Below, in pieces: positions 26,926-36,801 of a DNA stretch of 51,519 nt (its first letter is position 1; the number at the start of each line of letters is the position of its first letter). This DNA is from Alphaproteobacteria bacterium MarineAlpha9_Bin3 (GTDB lineage Bacteria > Pseudomonadota > Alphaproteobacteria > TMED109). Under the pieces are notes generated by a model, which saw only the letters and a list, made by a program, of their open reading frames with translations, was not told the DNA's origin and did no database searches. The stretch lies in assembly GCA_002937655.1 (NCBI GenBank), contig PTKH01000007.1:1-51519 (forward strand), in the 5' to 3' direction. The translations under genes and the position numbers were made by a program.

Positions 26926-27660
26926 ATGAATAAATTAACTCCCAGCATTATATTAGTAGAGCCACAATTGGGCGAAAATATAGGGTCTGCTAGCAGGGCT
27001 ATGTTAAATTTTGGTGTATCTGATTTAAGGTTAATTAATCCAAGAGATGGTTGGCCAAATTCTAAAGCAAATGCAATGGCTGCTGGAGCTTTAGAAAATA
27101 AAAACTTCAAAGTTAGATTATATAGAGACATTAAACATGCTACAGAGGATGTTTCATATTTATTAGCAACATCTGCTAGAAGTAGAGATATGAATAAACC
27201 AGTTTATGATACTAAAGATGCTATAAAAAAATTAATAAAAGCTCAAAATAAGGGTTTAAAAACAGCTATAATTTTTGGGGGAGAAAAGTCAGGTTTAAAT
27301 AATGATGACATAGTAAAAGCTGATGCGTTAATTAATATTAATAATAATAAAAAATTTAGTTCAATTAATTTATCAATGTCAGTATTAATAATCTGTTATG
27401 AGTGGTTTTCTAATAAAATGATAAATGAAGGTATACCTAATTTAACAATGAATAAAGATAAAATGATGGCTAATAAAAGTGAATTAAATTATTTTATTGA
27501 TAAATTAGTTAAAACTTTAGATGATACTAACTTCTTTAATCCTGAGGAAAAAAGAAAGATAATGATAAATAATATAGAGGCAATTTTTACAAGAAATGAA
27601 TTAACTTTACAGGAATTAAATACTTTACATGGAATATTATCAAGTATAATAAGAAGTTAA
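26926..27660 (+). CDS. trmJ: tRNA (cytidine/uridine-2'-O-)-methyltransferase TrmJ
   Basis: A SPOUT-class RNA methyltransferase of 244 residues; TrmJ methylates the 2'-O of position 32 in tRNA. SIILVEPQLGENIGSASRAM (residues 5-24) is the RNA-side motif, IIFGGEKSGLNNDDI the knot motif 2, and INLSMSVLIICYEW motif 3, giving the SAM-binding trefoil knot. The C-terminal extension (PEEKRKIMINNIEAIFTR) is typical of TrmJ rather than TrmL. It precedes rpsD. Confidence 0.88.
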   Translation: MNKLTPSIILVEPQLGENIGSASRAMLNFGVSDLRLINPRDGWPNSKANAMAAGALENKNFKVRLYRDIKHATEDVSYLLATSARSRDMNKPVYDTKDAIKKLIKAQNKGLKTAIIFGGEKSGLNNDDIVKADALININNNKKFSSINLSMSVLIICYEWFSNKMINEGIPNLTMNKDKMMANKSELNYFIDKLVKTLDDTNFFNPEEKRKIMINNIEAIFTRNELTLQELNTLHGILSSIIRS

Positions 27661-27672
27661 ATAAAGATAGGG

Positions 27673-27700
27673 TTGACAGTATATAATTCAGCTGTATAGT
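27673..27700 (+). promoter_or_regulatory. Sigma-70 promoter of rpsD
   Basis: A consensus -35 TTGACA (27673-27678), a 16-base spacer and a -10 TATAGT (27695-27700) lie 48 bases before the rpsD ATG. This is the clearest promoter in the window and fits a highly expressed ribosomal gene. Confidence 0.7.
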
Positions 27701-27747
27701 TCCCTAGAATTATATTCATTTCGTTACATGATAGGAAATTATTAATA

Positions 27748-28362
27748 ATGAGTAAGAGAAGCGAACCGCACTATAAAATTGACAGAAGATTAGGTTGTAA
27801 TCTATGGGGAAGACCTAAAAGTCCATTTAATAAAAGAGAATATGGACCAGGACAACATGGTCAAAGAAGAGGTAAGCTATCTGATTTTGGTATTCAGCTT
27901 AGAGCTAAGCAAAAGCTTAAAGGGTATTATGGTAACTTATCAGAAAAACAGTTTAGAAATTATTATAAAAGTGCTGCTTCTTTAAGAGGTGATACTGGTG
28001 AACAACTTGTGGGGCTATTGGAAAGAAGACTGGATGCTGTAGTTTATAGGCTTAATCTTGTTCCAACTATTTTTTCTGCAAGGCAGTTAATCAACCATGG
28101 ACATGTAAGAGTGAATGGTAAAAGAGTTAATATAAGATCTTATATGTGCTCAGTAGGGGATGTTATTTCTATTAGAGAGCAATCTAAAGATCATCCTTTA
28201 GTATTAGAAGCATCTCAAGGTCAGACCCGAGATATTCCAGATTATATAAGTCCTAATTTGGATAAGTTAGAAGGAACATTTAACAGAATACCAGTATTAG
28301 CTGATATTCCATACCCTGTTGAGATGGAACCCAATTTGGTTGTAGAATTCTATTCGAGATAA
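27748..28362 (+). CDS. rpsD: 30S ribosomal protein S4
   Basis: S4 nucleates 30S assembly by binding the 5' domain of 16S rRNA. The 204 residues carry the alphaproteobacterial pattern ([34 protein letters not shown]) and the S4 RNA-binding domain ([35 protein letters not shown]). The N-terminal zinc-finger cysteines of the zinc-binding S4 type are absent. A strong promoter precedes it, and it converges with grxD at 28369. Its position beside the purL block is common in alphaproteobacteria. Confidence 0.98.
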   Translation: MSKRSEPHYKIDRRLGCNLWGRPKSPFNKREYGPGQHGQRRGKLSDFGIQLRAKQKLKGYYGNLSEKQFRNYYKSAASLRGDTGEQLVGLLERRLDAVVYRLNLVPTIFSARQLINHGHVRVNGKRVNIRSYMCSVGDVISIREQSKDHPLVLEASQGQTRDIPDYISPNLDKLEGTFNRIPVLADIPYPVEMEPNLVVEFYSR

Positions 28363-28368
28363 AAATAA

Positions 28369-28689
28369 TTATTTATTAAATAATTCTTGTAACTCTCCAT
28401 TTTCATACATTTCTTTAACGATATCACAGCCCCCAATGAATTCCCCATTTACGTATAACTGTGGAATAGTTGGCCAATCGCTATAAACTTTTATGCCATC
28501 TCTTAATGTGGGTTCTGAAAGTACATCTACTCCTTTGAATTCTACTCCAATATGACTCAAAACTTGAGATACCATTGAAGAAAAGCCGCACTGCGGAAAT
28601 ACAGGTGTTCCTTTCATAAATAAAACTACGTCATTTGAGCTTATTTCTTTTTCAATTCTACTTTTTACGCCTTCGTCTAATTCTGACAT
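28369..28689 (-). CDS. grxD: Monothiol glutaredoxin (Grx4 type)
   Basis: A 106-residue monothiol glutaredoxin with the CGFS active site (Cys34 in FPQCGFSS), the KGTP and cis-proline [16 protein letters not shown] regions, and a short N-terminal extension. Such proteins carry [2Fe-2S] clusters to client proteins together with BolA; bolA is the next gene upstream, 25 bases away. The gene ends the purine-bolA-grxD run on the minus strand. Confidence 0.95.
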   Translation of the reverse strand: MSELDEGVKSRIEKEISSNDVVLFMKGTPVFPQCGFSSMVSQVLSHIGVEFKGVDVLSEPTLRDGIKVYSDWPTIPQLYVNGEFIGGCDIVKEMYENGELQELFNK

Positions 28690-28714
28690 TATTACCTCCT
28701 ATTATTATTTTAAG

Positions 28715-28948
28715 TTAGTCTTCTGAGCTAGTCTTTAATGCTAAAGCATGTAATTGTTGACCCATTTTACCTTTCAATGCTTTATAAACCATTTGATGTT
28801 GTTGAATTTTTGATTTTCCGTTAAACAACGAGGATTTTACATGCGCAGAGTAATGATCTCCATCTCCTCTAAGATCTTGAATTTCAACTGTTGAATTAGG
28901 AATAGCTTCCTTGATCATAGTTTCTATTTCATTTGCACTCATAGACAT
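28715..28948 (-). CDS. bolA: BolA family protein
   Basis: A 77-residue BolA/IbaG-type protein. The features SMSANEIETMIKEAIPNS, GDGDHYSAHV and the KIQQHQMVYKALKGKMGQQLHALAL (in part) helix with the conserved His agree with the family. BolA proteins pair with monothiol glutaredoxins to bind or deliver iron-sulfur clusters, and grxD is next to it. It lies 18 bases downstream of purL, so it is probably in the purine operon. Confidence 0.93.
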   Translation of the reverse strand: MSMSANEIETMIKEAIPNSTVEIQDLRGDGDHYSAHVKSSLFNGKSKIQQHQMVYKALKGKMGQQLHALALKTSSED

Positions 28949-28966
28949 ATCTTTTCCTTATATTTA

Positions 28967-31132
28967 TTAAGAAAAATAATTATGAAACCAATTATTTCTT
29001 ATATTAGCTAATTTTTCAATAGATATTTTATTATTATCAACAGTAAAATATTTGCCATTTATTTTTCCAATAATATTAGCATCTATATTCATTGTTTTAG
29101 ACTTATTAATTATAGTTTCACTATCATTTGTAATAACTATATATCTCGCTTGATCTTCACCAAAAAGCCATTCACAAATATTATTATCTTTTGGTGAGTT
29201 TATTTCACACCCTATATTACTCATAATGCATAGTTCAGCTAGGGCAATACCAATTCCTCCATCAGATAAGTCCTTACAAGCATCTATTAAACCTAAAGAC
29301 GCAAGATCTAAAATAAATTTACCATGTTGTAATTCTTCATCAAGATTTATATTAGGTGGACAACCTTTTTCAATTTTTGCTATTTCTTTTGCATATATTG
29401 AGCATTGTAAATGTCCTCTAGTGGAACCTAGAACTATTATATCTTGATTATTATTTTCGCTAATTTTGTTAGATAATTGATTATCAGTATTTTTTATTAT
29501 TCCGACTGCTCCAATTTGGGGCGTAGGAGGAATACTCTTTCCTTCAGTTTCATTATACAAACTAACATTACCAGCAACCACCGGCATAGATAGTTTCTTA
29601 CAAGCATCAGAAATACCTCTTATTGCATCAACAATTTGCCCCATAACTTCTTTTTTTTCTGGATTACCAAAATTTAAACAATCTGTTATTGCTAAGGGTA
29701 ACGCACCAACAGAGCATAGGTTCCTATAAGATTCACATACTGCCTGCATACCGCCTATATGAGCATTAGACGCACAATATCTAGGAGTACAATCGGTTGT
29801 TATGGCTAAGGCTTGTTTGTCTATATTATGAATCTTTACTACTCCAGCTTCAGATCCAGGCATTCCTATTGTATCTCCCATAACCATATGATCATATTGT
29901 TCCCATATCCATTCTCTGGAACATAGATCATGATTTCCTATTAATTTTAATAAAGCATCTTCCCAGTTATCATCAACTGGAATATCATGTGAATTACTAT
30001 TAATATTAGATTCATAAGGTCTTTCGTATATTAAGCCGTTAGCTAATGGTTCAAGAGGAATATCAGCGACAGTTTTATTATTGGATTTTAATACTATATG
30101 TTTAGAAGAAGTAACTTCACCAATTATACTAAAATCTAATTCCCACTTTTTAAATATATTTTCTGCTTTTTCTTCAGAGCCTGGTTTTAATACCATAAGC
30201 ATTCTTTCTTGACTTTCTGAAAGCATTATTTCAAACGGAGTCATTTCAGTTTCTCTTACGGGTACTTTATCTAAATCAATTTCTATTCCATTATTATCTT
30301 TAGCAGCCATTTCTACAGATGAAGAAGTAAGACCTGCTGCTCCCATATCTTGTATACCTATTATGCAATCGGTTTCCATTAACTCTAAACATGCTTCTAG
30401 TAATAATTTCTCTGTGAATGGATCACCAACTTGAACAGTAGGTCTCTTACTTTCTGAATCAGCATCAAATGATGCAGATGCCATAGATGCTCCATGAATT
30501 CCATCTCTGCCTGTTTTAGCTCCTACATATACTACAGGGCTTCCAGGAGATCCTGCTTTTGCATAAAATATTTTATCTTTTTTTACTATGCCTACTGTCA
30601 TAGCGTTTACTAAAATATTTCCGTTATAACCTTCATCAAATGTGCACTCTCCACCTATAGTAGGAACTCCCATACAATTCCCATATCCACCTATACCAGA
30701 TACTACTCCAGATAATAAATGTTTGGTTTTAGCATGAAGAGGGTTTCCAAACCTTAAACAATTAAGATTTGCTACCGGTCTTGCACCCATAGTGAATACA
30801 TCTCTCATGATACCACCTACGCCAGTAGCTGCTCCTTGATAAGGTTCAATAAATGATGGATGATTATGGCTCTCCATTTTAAAAACAGCAGCTAAATTAT
30901 TACCAATATCAATTATTCCTGCGTTTTCACCCGGACCTTGGATAACCCATGGTGCTTCTGTAGGAAGAGTTTTAAGCCATTTTCTAGATGATTTATAAGA
31001 ACAATGTTCGCTCCACATAGCAGAAAATATCCCTAATTCTGTTATATTAGGTATTCTGTTCATATATTTTATAGTTTCTTTATATTCATCCTCATTAAGA
31101 CCTAATTCTATAGCTTGATCGAGCGTAGTCAT
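28967..31132 (-). CDS. purL: Phosphoribosylformylglycinamidine synthase, PurL subunit
   Basis: The synthetase subunit of the three-part PurLQS enzyme (step four of de novo purine synthesis); it uses ATP and ammonia from PurQ. The 721 residues fit the short PurL form. Visible motifs are [35 protein letters not shown] (in two parts), [31 protein letters not shown] and MPHKR-free C-terminal [11 protein letters not shown]. purQ starts 6 bases upstream on the same strand. Confidence 0.97.
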   Translation of the reverse strand: MTTLDQAIELGLNEDEYKETIKYMNRIPNITELGIFSAMWSEHCSYKSSRKWLKTLPTEAPWVIQGPGENAGIIDIGNNLAAVFKMESHNHPSFIEPYQGAATGVGGIMRDVFTMGARPVANLNCLRFGNPLHAKTKHLLSGVVSGIGGYGNCMGVPTIGGECTFDEGYNGNILVNAMTVGIVKKDKIFYAKAGSPGSPVVYVGAKTGRDGIHGASMASASFDADSESKRPTVQVGDPFTEKLLLEACLELMETDCIIGIQDMGAAGLTSSSVEMAAKDNNGIEIDLDKVPVRETEMTPFEIMLSESQERMLMVLKPGSEEKAENIFKKWELDFSIIGEVTSSKHIVLKSNNKTVADIPLEPLANGLIYERPYESNINSNSHDIPVDDNWEDALLKLIGNHDLCSREWIWEQYDHMVMGDTIGMPGSEAGVVKIHNIDKQALAITTDCTPRYCASNAHIGGMQAVCESYRNLCSVGALPLAITDCLNFGNPEKKEVMGQIVDAIRGISDACKKLSMPVVAGNVSLYNETEGKSIPPTPQIGAVGIIKNTDNQLSNKISENNNQDIIVLGSTRGHLQCSIYAKEIAKIEKGCPPNINLDEELQHGKFILDLASLGLIDACKDLSDGGIGIALAELCIMSNIGCEINSPKDNNICEWLFGEDQARYIVITNDSETIINKSKTMNIDANIIGKINGKYFTVDNNKISIEKLANIRNNWFHNYFS

Positions 31133-31138
31133 ATTAAA

Positions 31139-31825
31139 TTATCCTAATTTTTCAAAAAATGTCTTAAAAAAATTAATACCATCTTTTCCACCTAAACTAG
31201 AATCTATTGCTCTTTCAGGGTGGGGCATCATACCTAACACATTACCTTTATCATTAAAGATACCAGCTATATTATTTATAGAACCATTGATATTATTAGC
31301 GTCATTAATTTCTCCATCATCTGAACAGTATTGATATGCTATTCTATTATCCTTATTTAGTTTTTCTATTACTTGATCGTTTGCATAATAATTTCCATCA
31401 TGATGTGCTACTGGCATAGAAATAACTTTATTGATTGAGTTTTTATTATTCCATTTATTTTCATGCTTAGATATTAAATAGGTATATTTACATATAAAAT
31501 TCATCTTTTTATTTCTCATTAGCACTCCTGGTAATAGCTCACATTCGGTAAGTATTTGAAATCCGTTACAAATTCCTAGAACTGGTGTTCCATTTAAAGC
31601 TTTAGCTATTACTTCTCTCATAATTGGAGCACGAGATGCTATAGACCCAGATCTAAGATAATCTCCGTGAGAGAAACCTCCAGGTAAAACTATTAAATTA
31701 GGGTTATCAAGAGATGTATCTTTATGCCAAATCATTTTAGATACATGACCAGTAGTTTTCTTTATTGCTACAAAAATATCTCTGTCACAATTAGATCCTG
31801 GAAATACAATGATATTTGGTTTCAT
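31139..31825 (-). CDS. purQ: Phosphoribosylformylglycinamidine synthase, PurQ subunit
   Basis: The glutamine amidotransferase subunit of PurLQS, 228 residues. The class I triad is visible: Cys86 in VLGICNGFQIL, and His-x-Glu in GMMPHPERA near the C terminus. The N-terminal VFPGSNCDRD and PGGFSHGDYLRSG are family signatures. It supplies ammonia to PurL. It lies between purS (13 bases) and purL (6 bases). Confidence 0.97.
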   Translation of the reverse strand: MKPNIIVFPGSNCDRDIFVAIKKTTGHVSKMIWHKDTSLDNPNLIVLPGGFSHGDYLRSGSIASRAPIMREVIAKALNGTPVLGICNGFQILTECELLPGVLMRNKKMNFICKYTYLISKHENKWNNKNSINKVISMPVAHHDGNYYANDQVIEKLNKDNRIAYQYCSDDGEINDANNINGSINNIAGIFNDKGNVLGMMPHPERAIDSSLGGKDGINFFKTFFEKLG

Positions 31826-31838
31826 AAATTATATCTTC

Positions 31839-32087
31839 TTAATTATCTGGCAGCACTTTAATTTTATAGTCTTCAATAACCATATTTGCTAAAAGTACTT
31901 TGCATATTTCTTCTGTTAATTTTTCTGCTTCTTCCTTGCTTTTTGTATCAAATTCTAAGTCAAAAAGTTTTCCTTGCCGTATTTTTTTTATTCCTGAGAA
32001 GCCTAAGTTTTTAAGAGCTGATTCCACAGCTTTACCTTGTGGATCAAGAACTCCTTCCTTAAGTGTAGTATGTACTTGTACTTTCAT
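31839..32087 (-). CDS. purS: Phosphoribosylformylglycinamidine synthase, PurS subunit
   Basis: The small PurS subunit, 82 residues, that bridges PurQ and PurL for ammonia transfer. KVQVHTTLKEGVLDPQGKAV, GFSGIKKIRQGKLFDLEF and the VIEDYKIKVL end are typical. It sits between purC and purQ, 13 bases from each. Confidence 0.95.
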   Translation of the reverse strand: MKVQVHTTLKEGVLDPQGKAVESALKNLGFSGIKKIRQGKLFDLEFDTKSKEEAEKLTEEICKVLLANMVIEDYKIKVLPDN

Positions 32088-32100
32088 AATAAGCCTCTAA

Positions 32101-32832
32101 TTAATTTTCTAAAATACCAAGTCTATTAGCGACCTCTTGATAAGCTTCTTTCATATCACCTAGGTCTTGCCTAAATCTATCTTTATCTAATTTCTTATTT
32201 GTATTATTATCCCAAAGTCTAAAATTATCTGGACTTAACTCGTCTGCTAAAATAATTTCTAAATCATCATTTTTATATATTCTTCCAAATTCTAGTTTAA
32301 AATCCACGAGCTTTATAGAAATACTTGAAAATATTCCTAATAAAAAATCATTTACTCTGAGAGACATATTAAAAATATCTTCTAATTCATTTGGAGTTGC
32401 CCAATCAAAGGCAGAAATGTGCTCTTCAGAAATTAAAGGATCATTTAATTCATCAGATTTATAGTAGTATTCAACAATAGGTCTAGGAAGCAATTCTCCT
32501 TCTTTGAGACCAAATCTTTTACAAATTGATCCTGCAGCGATATTTCTAACAACTACTTCTATAGGAATTATATCTACTTTATGAACTAACTGTTCTCTCA
32601 TATTTAAACGTTTTATAAAATGAGTAGGAATTCCTATATCTTTTACTTTATCCATCAAAAATGATGAAATTCTATTATTTAAAACACCTTTACCATTAAT
32701 TACTGCAAATTTTTTATTGTTAAAAGCCGTGGCATCATCTTTAAAATATTGAATTATAGTATTAGGTTGAGTTCCTTGATAAAGAATTTTAGCTTTACCT
32801 TCATATATTTTTTTTCTTTTATCTTTTGCCAT
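32101..32832 (-). CDS. purC: Phosphoribosylaminoimidazole-succinocarboxamide synthase
   Basis: PurC couples aspartate to CAIR with ATP. The 243 residues show [36 protein letters not shown] and [15 protein letters not shown], all SAICAR synthetase marks, and the length is typical of bacteria. GAAGG lies before the ATG. A 60-base gap separates it from the NRDE gene upstream on the same strand, which may hold a separate promoter for purC-S-Q-L. Confidence 0.96.
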   Translation of the reverse strand: MAKDKRKKIYEGKAKILYQGTQPNTIIQYFKDDATAFNNKKFAVINGKGVLNNRISSFLMDKVKDIGIPTHFIKRLNMREQLVHKVDIIPIEVVVRNIAAGSICKRFGLKEGELLPRPIVEYYYKSDELNDPLISEEHISAFDWATPNELEDIFNMSLRVNDFLLGIFSSISIKLVDFKLEFGRIYKNDDLEIILADELSPDNFRLWDNNTNKKLDKDRFRQDLGDMKEAYQEVANRLGILEN

Positions 32833-32891
32833 GTGTGCCTTCAGTTAATAACTTAAATATATGTATTAAGTAATACAAGAACTATGTATTA

Positions 32892-33638
32892 CTAACAAGT
32901 ATTGATGGAATAAAAATTATTTTTATCTGGTGAAGAGTCGTTGAATAAAAATATAGTTTTTTCTTTATTCTCTGGAATTGCTACTATAGAAGAACATATA
33001 GTTCCGTAATTCTTTATATATTTATCACCAATATTTATAGCTGCTAAAGGTTTATCTTCAGGATGGATATCCCTAGATAAGAATTGTATCCATTCATCCC
33101 ATTCAGCTATTTCAGGTTTTGGATCTTTAAGAGATTTATATTCTTTTTTATTATAATTATATCTATCTGAAAAGTTACTATTTATATCATGACTATCTAA
33201 AAAATGTTTTCCTTCGGGTATATTATGTATTTCTATTTTATCTTTACTATTACTTTTTATCCAATATGCTCTTTTATTATTAGCTAAAAATAAATTAAAT
33301 GGTTTCCATTTTGAATTGTTTATAGATTTTATATAGCTAAGTGCATCTTCAATATTATTTTTATTTAAAACATCTATAACTATATTGCCTCTACTTAATT
33401 TATTACTACTTGGTCCTAAACTATTTGATCTATTCAGTATTGTAGCGACTAAACCATGTTCATTTATTCCAAGCCAACTTCCTCCCGCAGTTAAATCTTT
33501 GCCAGCTATTATATTAGGAGAATCTGGCCAATGTTTACCTGGAGACAACCAAGGCCTGTCTATCATTTCATCTCTATTTCCTGCAATAATTAAAGGCCAT
33601 TTATCTTTTGGCCTAAAGAGTATTAATAAAGTGCACAT
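32892..33638 (-). CDS. NRDE (TANGO2) family protein
   Basis: A 248-residue member of the NRDE/TANGO2 family, named for the NRDE motif seen here as AGNRDEMIDRPW (residues 19-30). The N terminus MCTLLILF has the conserved Cys2, LTAGGSWLGINEHGLVATILNR is also family-typical, and the end includes YGTICSSIVAI. A heme-handling role has been proposed for TANGO2-type proteins; the exact function here is not known. It lies between purB (13 bases) and purC in the purine run, so co-transcription is likely. Confidence 0.85.
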   Translation of the reverse strand: MCTLLILFRPKDKWPLIIAGNRDEMIDRPWLSPGKHWPDSPNIIAGKDLTAGGSWLGINEHGLVATILNRSNSLGPSSNKLSRGNIVIDVLNKNNIEDALSYIKSINNSKWKPFNLFLANNKRAYWIKSNSKDKIEIHNIPEGKHFLDSHDINSNFSDRYNYNKKEYKSLKDPKPEIAEWDEWIQFLSRDIHPEDKPLAAINIGDKYIKNYGTICSSIVAIPENKEKTIFLFNDSSPDKNNFYSINTC

Positions 33639-33651
33639 TAATTTTTAAACT

Positions 33652-34950
33652 TTATTTATTTTTAAAAACTTTATCAAAAATATAAGGAATATTTTTTGTA
33701 TGTTTTTTCAAATCAAAAAGAGTATCTATTTCATTTTTATTTAAATATTTACTTACATTTTTATCATTTATTAAAAGTGTTTTAAAATCAGTCTTATTAT
33801 TCCATACATCCATTGCTGATTTTTGAACTACTCTGTATGCATCTTCTCGACTCATTCCTGCTTGCGTTAAAGCAAGTAATACACCTTGGCTAAAATGTAA
33901 CCCTCCAAGTTGATTCAGGTTTTTTTTCATATTTTTGGGGTATAAAACTAAGTTTTCTATAACACCAGCTAGACGATTAATGGCAAAGTCTAAGGTTACA
34001 GTTGCGTCTGGTGCAATAACTCTCTCAACTGATGAATGCGAAATATCTCTTTCGTGCCATAGAGCTACATTCTCTTGAGCAGGCATTACTGCTGATCTTA
34101 CTAACCTAGCTAATCCTGTTATATTTTCAGTTAATATCGGATTTCTTTTATGTGGCATTGCAGAACTGCCTTTTTGTCCATCACTGAATTTTTCTTCAGC
34201 TTCTCTAACTTCTGTTCTTTGTAAATGTCTTATTTCTATTGAAACTCTTTCTAGGCAACTTGCTATAATTCCTAAAACTGAAAAATACATAGCATGTCTA
34301 TCTCTTGGTGATATTTGTGTAGAAATGGTTTCAGGTTTTAATTTCATTTTTTTCGCAACATACTGCTCAACTTTTGGATCAATATTAGCAAAAGTACCCA
34401 CTGCTCCTGAAATTTTACATGTAGCAATATCTTTGCAGGCAAAATCTAATCTTTCTCTGCATCTATTAAATTCAGCATAGGCATACGCAAATTTTAGTCC
34501 CATAGTAGTTGGTTCAGCATGTATGCCATGACTTCTTCCAATACAAACCATTTCTTTACTAGATAAAGCTCTTTTTTTTAGAGCTTTTAATAATCTTGCT
34601 ATACCTTTATCAAGTATTTTACTTGCTTGCATTAATTGAACATTTAGACAAGTATCTAGAACATCAGAAGATGTCATTCCTTGGTGAATAAATCTGGCTT
34701 TTGGACCCACATGCTGAGCTACATTTGTAAGAAATGCTATTACATCGTGTTTTACTTCTTTTTCAATAGCATCAATCTTGTCTATTTCAAATTTCCCTTT
34801 TTTATCGATTTGCTTTGCTACACCTTTTGGAATAACTCCTAATTTTTCCTGTGCTTCACAGGCATATTTTTCAATATCTAGCCATATTTGGAATCTAGAA
34901 GTTGTATTCCAAATTTTTGTCATTTCAGGTCTACTATATCTTGGAATCAT
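33652..34950 (-). CDS. purB: Adenylosuccinate lyase
   Basis: PurB removes fumarate from SAICAR and from adenylosuccinate. The 432 residues show the fumarase/aspartase superfamily signature GSSAMPHKRNPI, the N-terminal IPRYSRPEMTKIWN, HDVIAFLTNVAQHVG and MTSSDVLDTCL. The length is that of the short bacterial class. It leads the minus-strand purine run, which continues through an NRDE gene to purC, purS, purQ and purL. Confidence 0.97.
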   Translation of the reverse strand: MIPRYSRPEMTKIWNTTSRFQIWLDIEKYACEAQEKLGVIPKGVAKQIDKKGKFEIDKIDAIEKEVKHDVIAFLTNVAQHVGPKARFIHQGMTSSDVLDTCLNVQLMQASKILDKGIARLLKALKKRALSSKEMVCIGRSHGIHAEPTTMGLKFAYAYAEFNRCRERLDFACKDIATCKISGAVGTFANIDPKVEQYVAKKMKLKPETISTQISPRDRHAMYFSVLGIIASCLERVSIEIRHLQRTEVREAEEKFSDGQKGSSAMPHKRNPILTENITGLARLVRSAVMPAQENVALWHERDISHSSVERVIAPDATVTLDFAINRLAGVIENLVLYPKNMKKNLNQLGGLHFSQGVLLALTQAGMSREDAYRVVQKSAMDVWNNKTDFKTLLINDKNVSKYLNKNEIDTLFDLKKHTKNIPYIFDKVFKNK

Positions 34951-35003
34951 ATTTATACCTTAAAATTTATTAGTATTTATTAGAATTATATATAATGATA
35001 TTA

Positions 35004-35035
35004 ATACTACAAATATATAATAATATTTGTAGTAT
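35004..35035. promoter_or_regulatory. Perfect AT-rich palindrome between purB and mtnA
   Basis: Two 13-base arms (ATACTACAAATAT at 35004-35016 and ATATTTGTAGTAT at 35023-35035) are exact inverted repeats around a 6-base centre. The element lies in the 113-base divergent gap, 28 bases before the mtnA ATG. It could be an operator for mtnA, purB or both, or a hairpin in the leader RNA. No known regulator motif was recognised. Confidence 0.5.
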
Positions 35036-35063
35036 AATTATTTAAAATATTTAAGGTTTATTT

Positions 35064-36137
35064 ATGCTTATTGATGGAATATCAAGACAATCTATAGAAT
35101 CTAATGATAATTATAAGGTAAAAATTATTGATCAAACATTATTACCTCATGAATTAAAATATATAACTTTAAATAGTTTTAGTGATTGTTGTAAAGCTAT
35201 AAAGGATATGTGGGTTAGGGGAGCGCCATTAATAGGTGTTACTGCATCATACGGTATGTTTTTTGCGGCATATGAAAACCCAAGCAAAAGAAATTTAAAT
35301 GAAGCTTTTAAAAAGTTAATTGCTACTAGACCTACTGCAGTTGATTTAAAATGGGCATTAGAAAATATTATAAAATTAATTGAGAACGCACCTACTAAAG
35401 AAAAAGCTGATTTAATATGGGATTTTGCGAGTAAATTGGAGAAAGAATCTATAGAACAATGTTCACGTATAGGTGATTATGGATTAGAAATTATTGAGTC
35501 TCATATCAAAAATGATAAAACTATAAATATTTTAACACATTGTAATGCTGGATGGTTAGCCTGTGTAGATTGGGGTACAGCTTTAGCACCAATATATAAA
35601 GCATATAATAAAGGAATAGATGTTCATGTTTGGGTTGATGAGACAAGACCTAGATCTCAAGGAGCAGCTTTAACGGCTTGGGAGCTTAGTAAGCATGGAG
35701 TGAATAATACATTAATTGTTGATAACGCTGGCGGCCATCTAATGCAAAATAGTAAAGTTGATATGTGTATAGTTGGGTCAGATAGAACTACATCAAGTGG
35801 GGATGTATGTAATAAAATAGGTACTTATATGAAAGCATTATGTGCGTATGATAATAATATTCCTTTTTATGTTGCTTTACCAGAATCAACTATAGATTTT
35901 AATTTAACATCGGGAGTAAATAAAATTGAAATTGAAGAGAGGGCCCAAGAGGAAGTTACTTTAGTAAGAGGGATAAATGAATTAGGAAAAATTAGTAATG
36001 TTAAAATAACACCTAATTTTGTAAAAAGTCATAATCCTGGTTTTGATGTTACTCCAGCTAGATTAGTTACCAAGTTAATTACTGATAAAGGTATATGTAG
36101 GGCCTCTAGAGATGGTATAAGAAAATTGTTTAAATGA
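35064..36137 (+). CDS. mtnA: S-methyl-5-thioribose-1-phosphate isomerase
   Basis: MtnA converts 5-methylthioribose 1-phosphate to methylthioribulose 1-phosphate in the recycling of methylthioadenosine. The 357 residues have the eIF2B-like fold with the catalytic Cys160 in LTHCNAGWLA and Asp240 in VGSDRTT, the same positions as known for B. subtilis MtnA; VRGAPLIGV, DETRPRSQGAALTAWEL and ITPNFDVTP-like ends fit too. The next gene is a FucA-type aldolase overlapping by 4 bases, not the usual mtnB-mtnC-mtnD set of the methionine salvage cycle. Confidence 0.95.
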   Translation: MLIDGISRQSIESNDNYKVKIIDQTLLPHELKYITLNSFSDCCKAIKDMWVRGAPLIGVTASYGMFFAAYENPSKRNLNEAFKKLIATRPTAVDLKWALENIIKLIENAPTKEKADLIWDFASKLEKESIEQCSRIGDYGLEIIESHIKNDKTINILTHCNAGWLACVDWGTALAPIYKAYNKGIDVHVWVDETRPRSQGAALTAWELSKHGVNNTLIVDNAGGHLMQNSKVDMCIVGSDRTTSSGDVCNKIGTYMKALCAYDNNIPFYVALPESTIDFNLTSGVNKIEIEERAQEEVTLVRGINELGKISNVKITPNFVKSHNPGFDVTPARLVTKLITDKGICRASRDGIRKLFK

Positions 36138-36778
36138 TTAAATTAAAAAAAGAAATTATTAAATTTGCTCAAAAGCTTAATGAAACAAAATTATCTCCTC
36201 TGAGATCAGGTAATTTATCTATAAGAGTTAAATTAAAAAATAAAATTGACGGTTTTTTAATTACTCCATCAGGTATAAAGTACGAAAAGCTATCAACAAA
36301 AGATATCGTATTTGTATCGTTAGAAGGAGAATATAATAAAAAAGGATTAGAACCATCATCAGAATGGAGATTTCACCAAGATATTTATATTAATAAAAAG
36401 TGTTGTAAAGCAATTGTACATTCACATTCATTGAACGCTACAGCATTATCTACTCATAGAGTTAAGATTCCAGCGTTTAATTATATGGTTGCAATTGCAG
36501 GAGGTATTGATATTAAATGCGCAGAATATGCAACCTTTGGAACTAGACAATTATCTAATAATATTATTAAGGCATTAAAAGATAGAACAGCTTGTTTAAT
36601 TGCAAACCATGGGCAAATTACATATGGTAGTTCATTAGATGAAGCCTTTGAACTCGCTGAAGAAATAGAAAATATTTCTAAACAATATATATTAGCTAGA
36701 CAGTTAGGAAACCCAAAAATTTTATCTTTAAATCAAATGGAAAAAGTTTTAAATAAATTTAAGAATTATAAAAAGTAA
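36134..36778 (+). CDS. Class II aldolase, likely methylthioribulose-1-phosphate aldolase
   Basis: A 214-residue class II aldolase/adducin protein. The active site residues of FucA are at identical spacing: Glu77 (PSSEWRFH), His96 and His98 (VHSHS), His159 (ANHGQ), that is E-19-H-2-H-61-H as in E. coli FucA. The gene overlaps mtnA by 4 bases (ATGA), so its natural substrate is probably the MtnA product, cleaved to dihydroxyacetone phosphate and methylthioacetaldehyde as in the known MTA DHAP shunt (Ald2). MtnB-type dehydratase cannot be excluded from sequence alone, but the FucA-like residue pattern favours aldolase. Confidence 0.75.
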   Translation: MIKLKKEIIKFAQKLNETKLSPLRSGNLSIRVKLKNKIDGFLITPSGIKYEKLSTKDIVFVSLEGEYNKKGLEPSSEWRFHQDIYINKKCCKAIVHSHSLNATALSTHRVKIPAFNYMVAIAGGIDIKCAEYATFGTRQLSNNIIKALKDRTACLIANHGQITYGSSLDEAFELAEEIENISKQYILARQLGNPKILSLNQMEKVLNKFKNYKK

Positions 36779-36801
36779 ATTATTTGATATAGGAGTATGT
36801 A

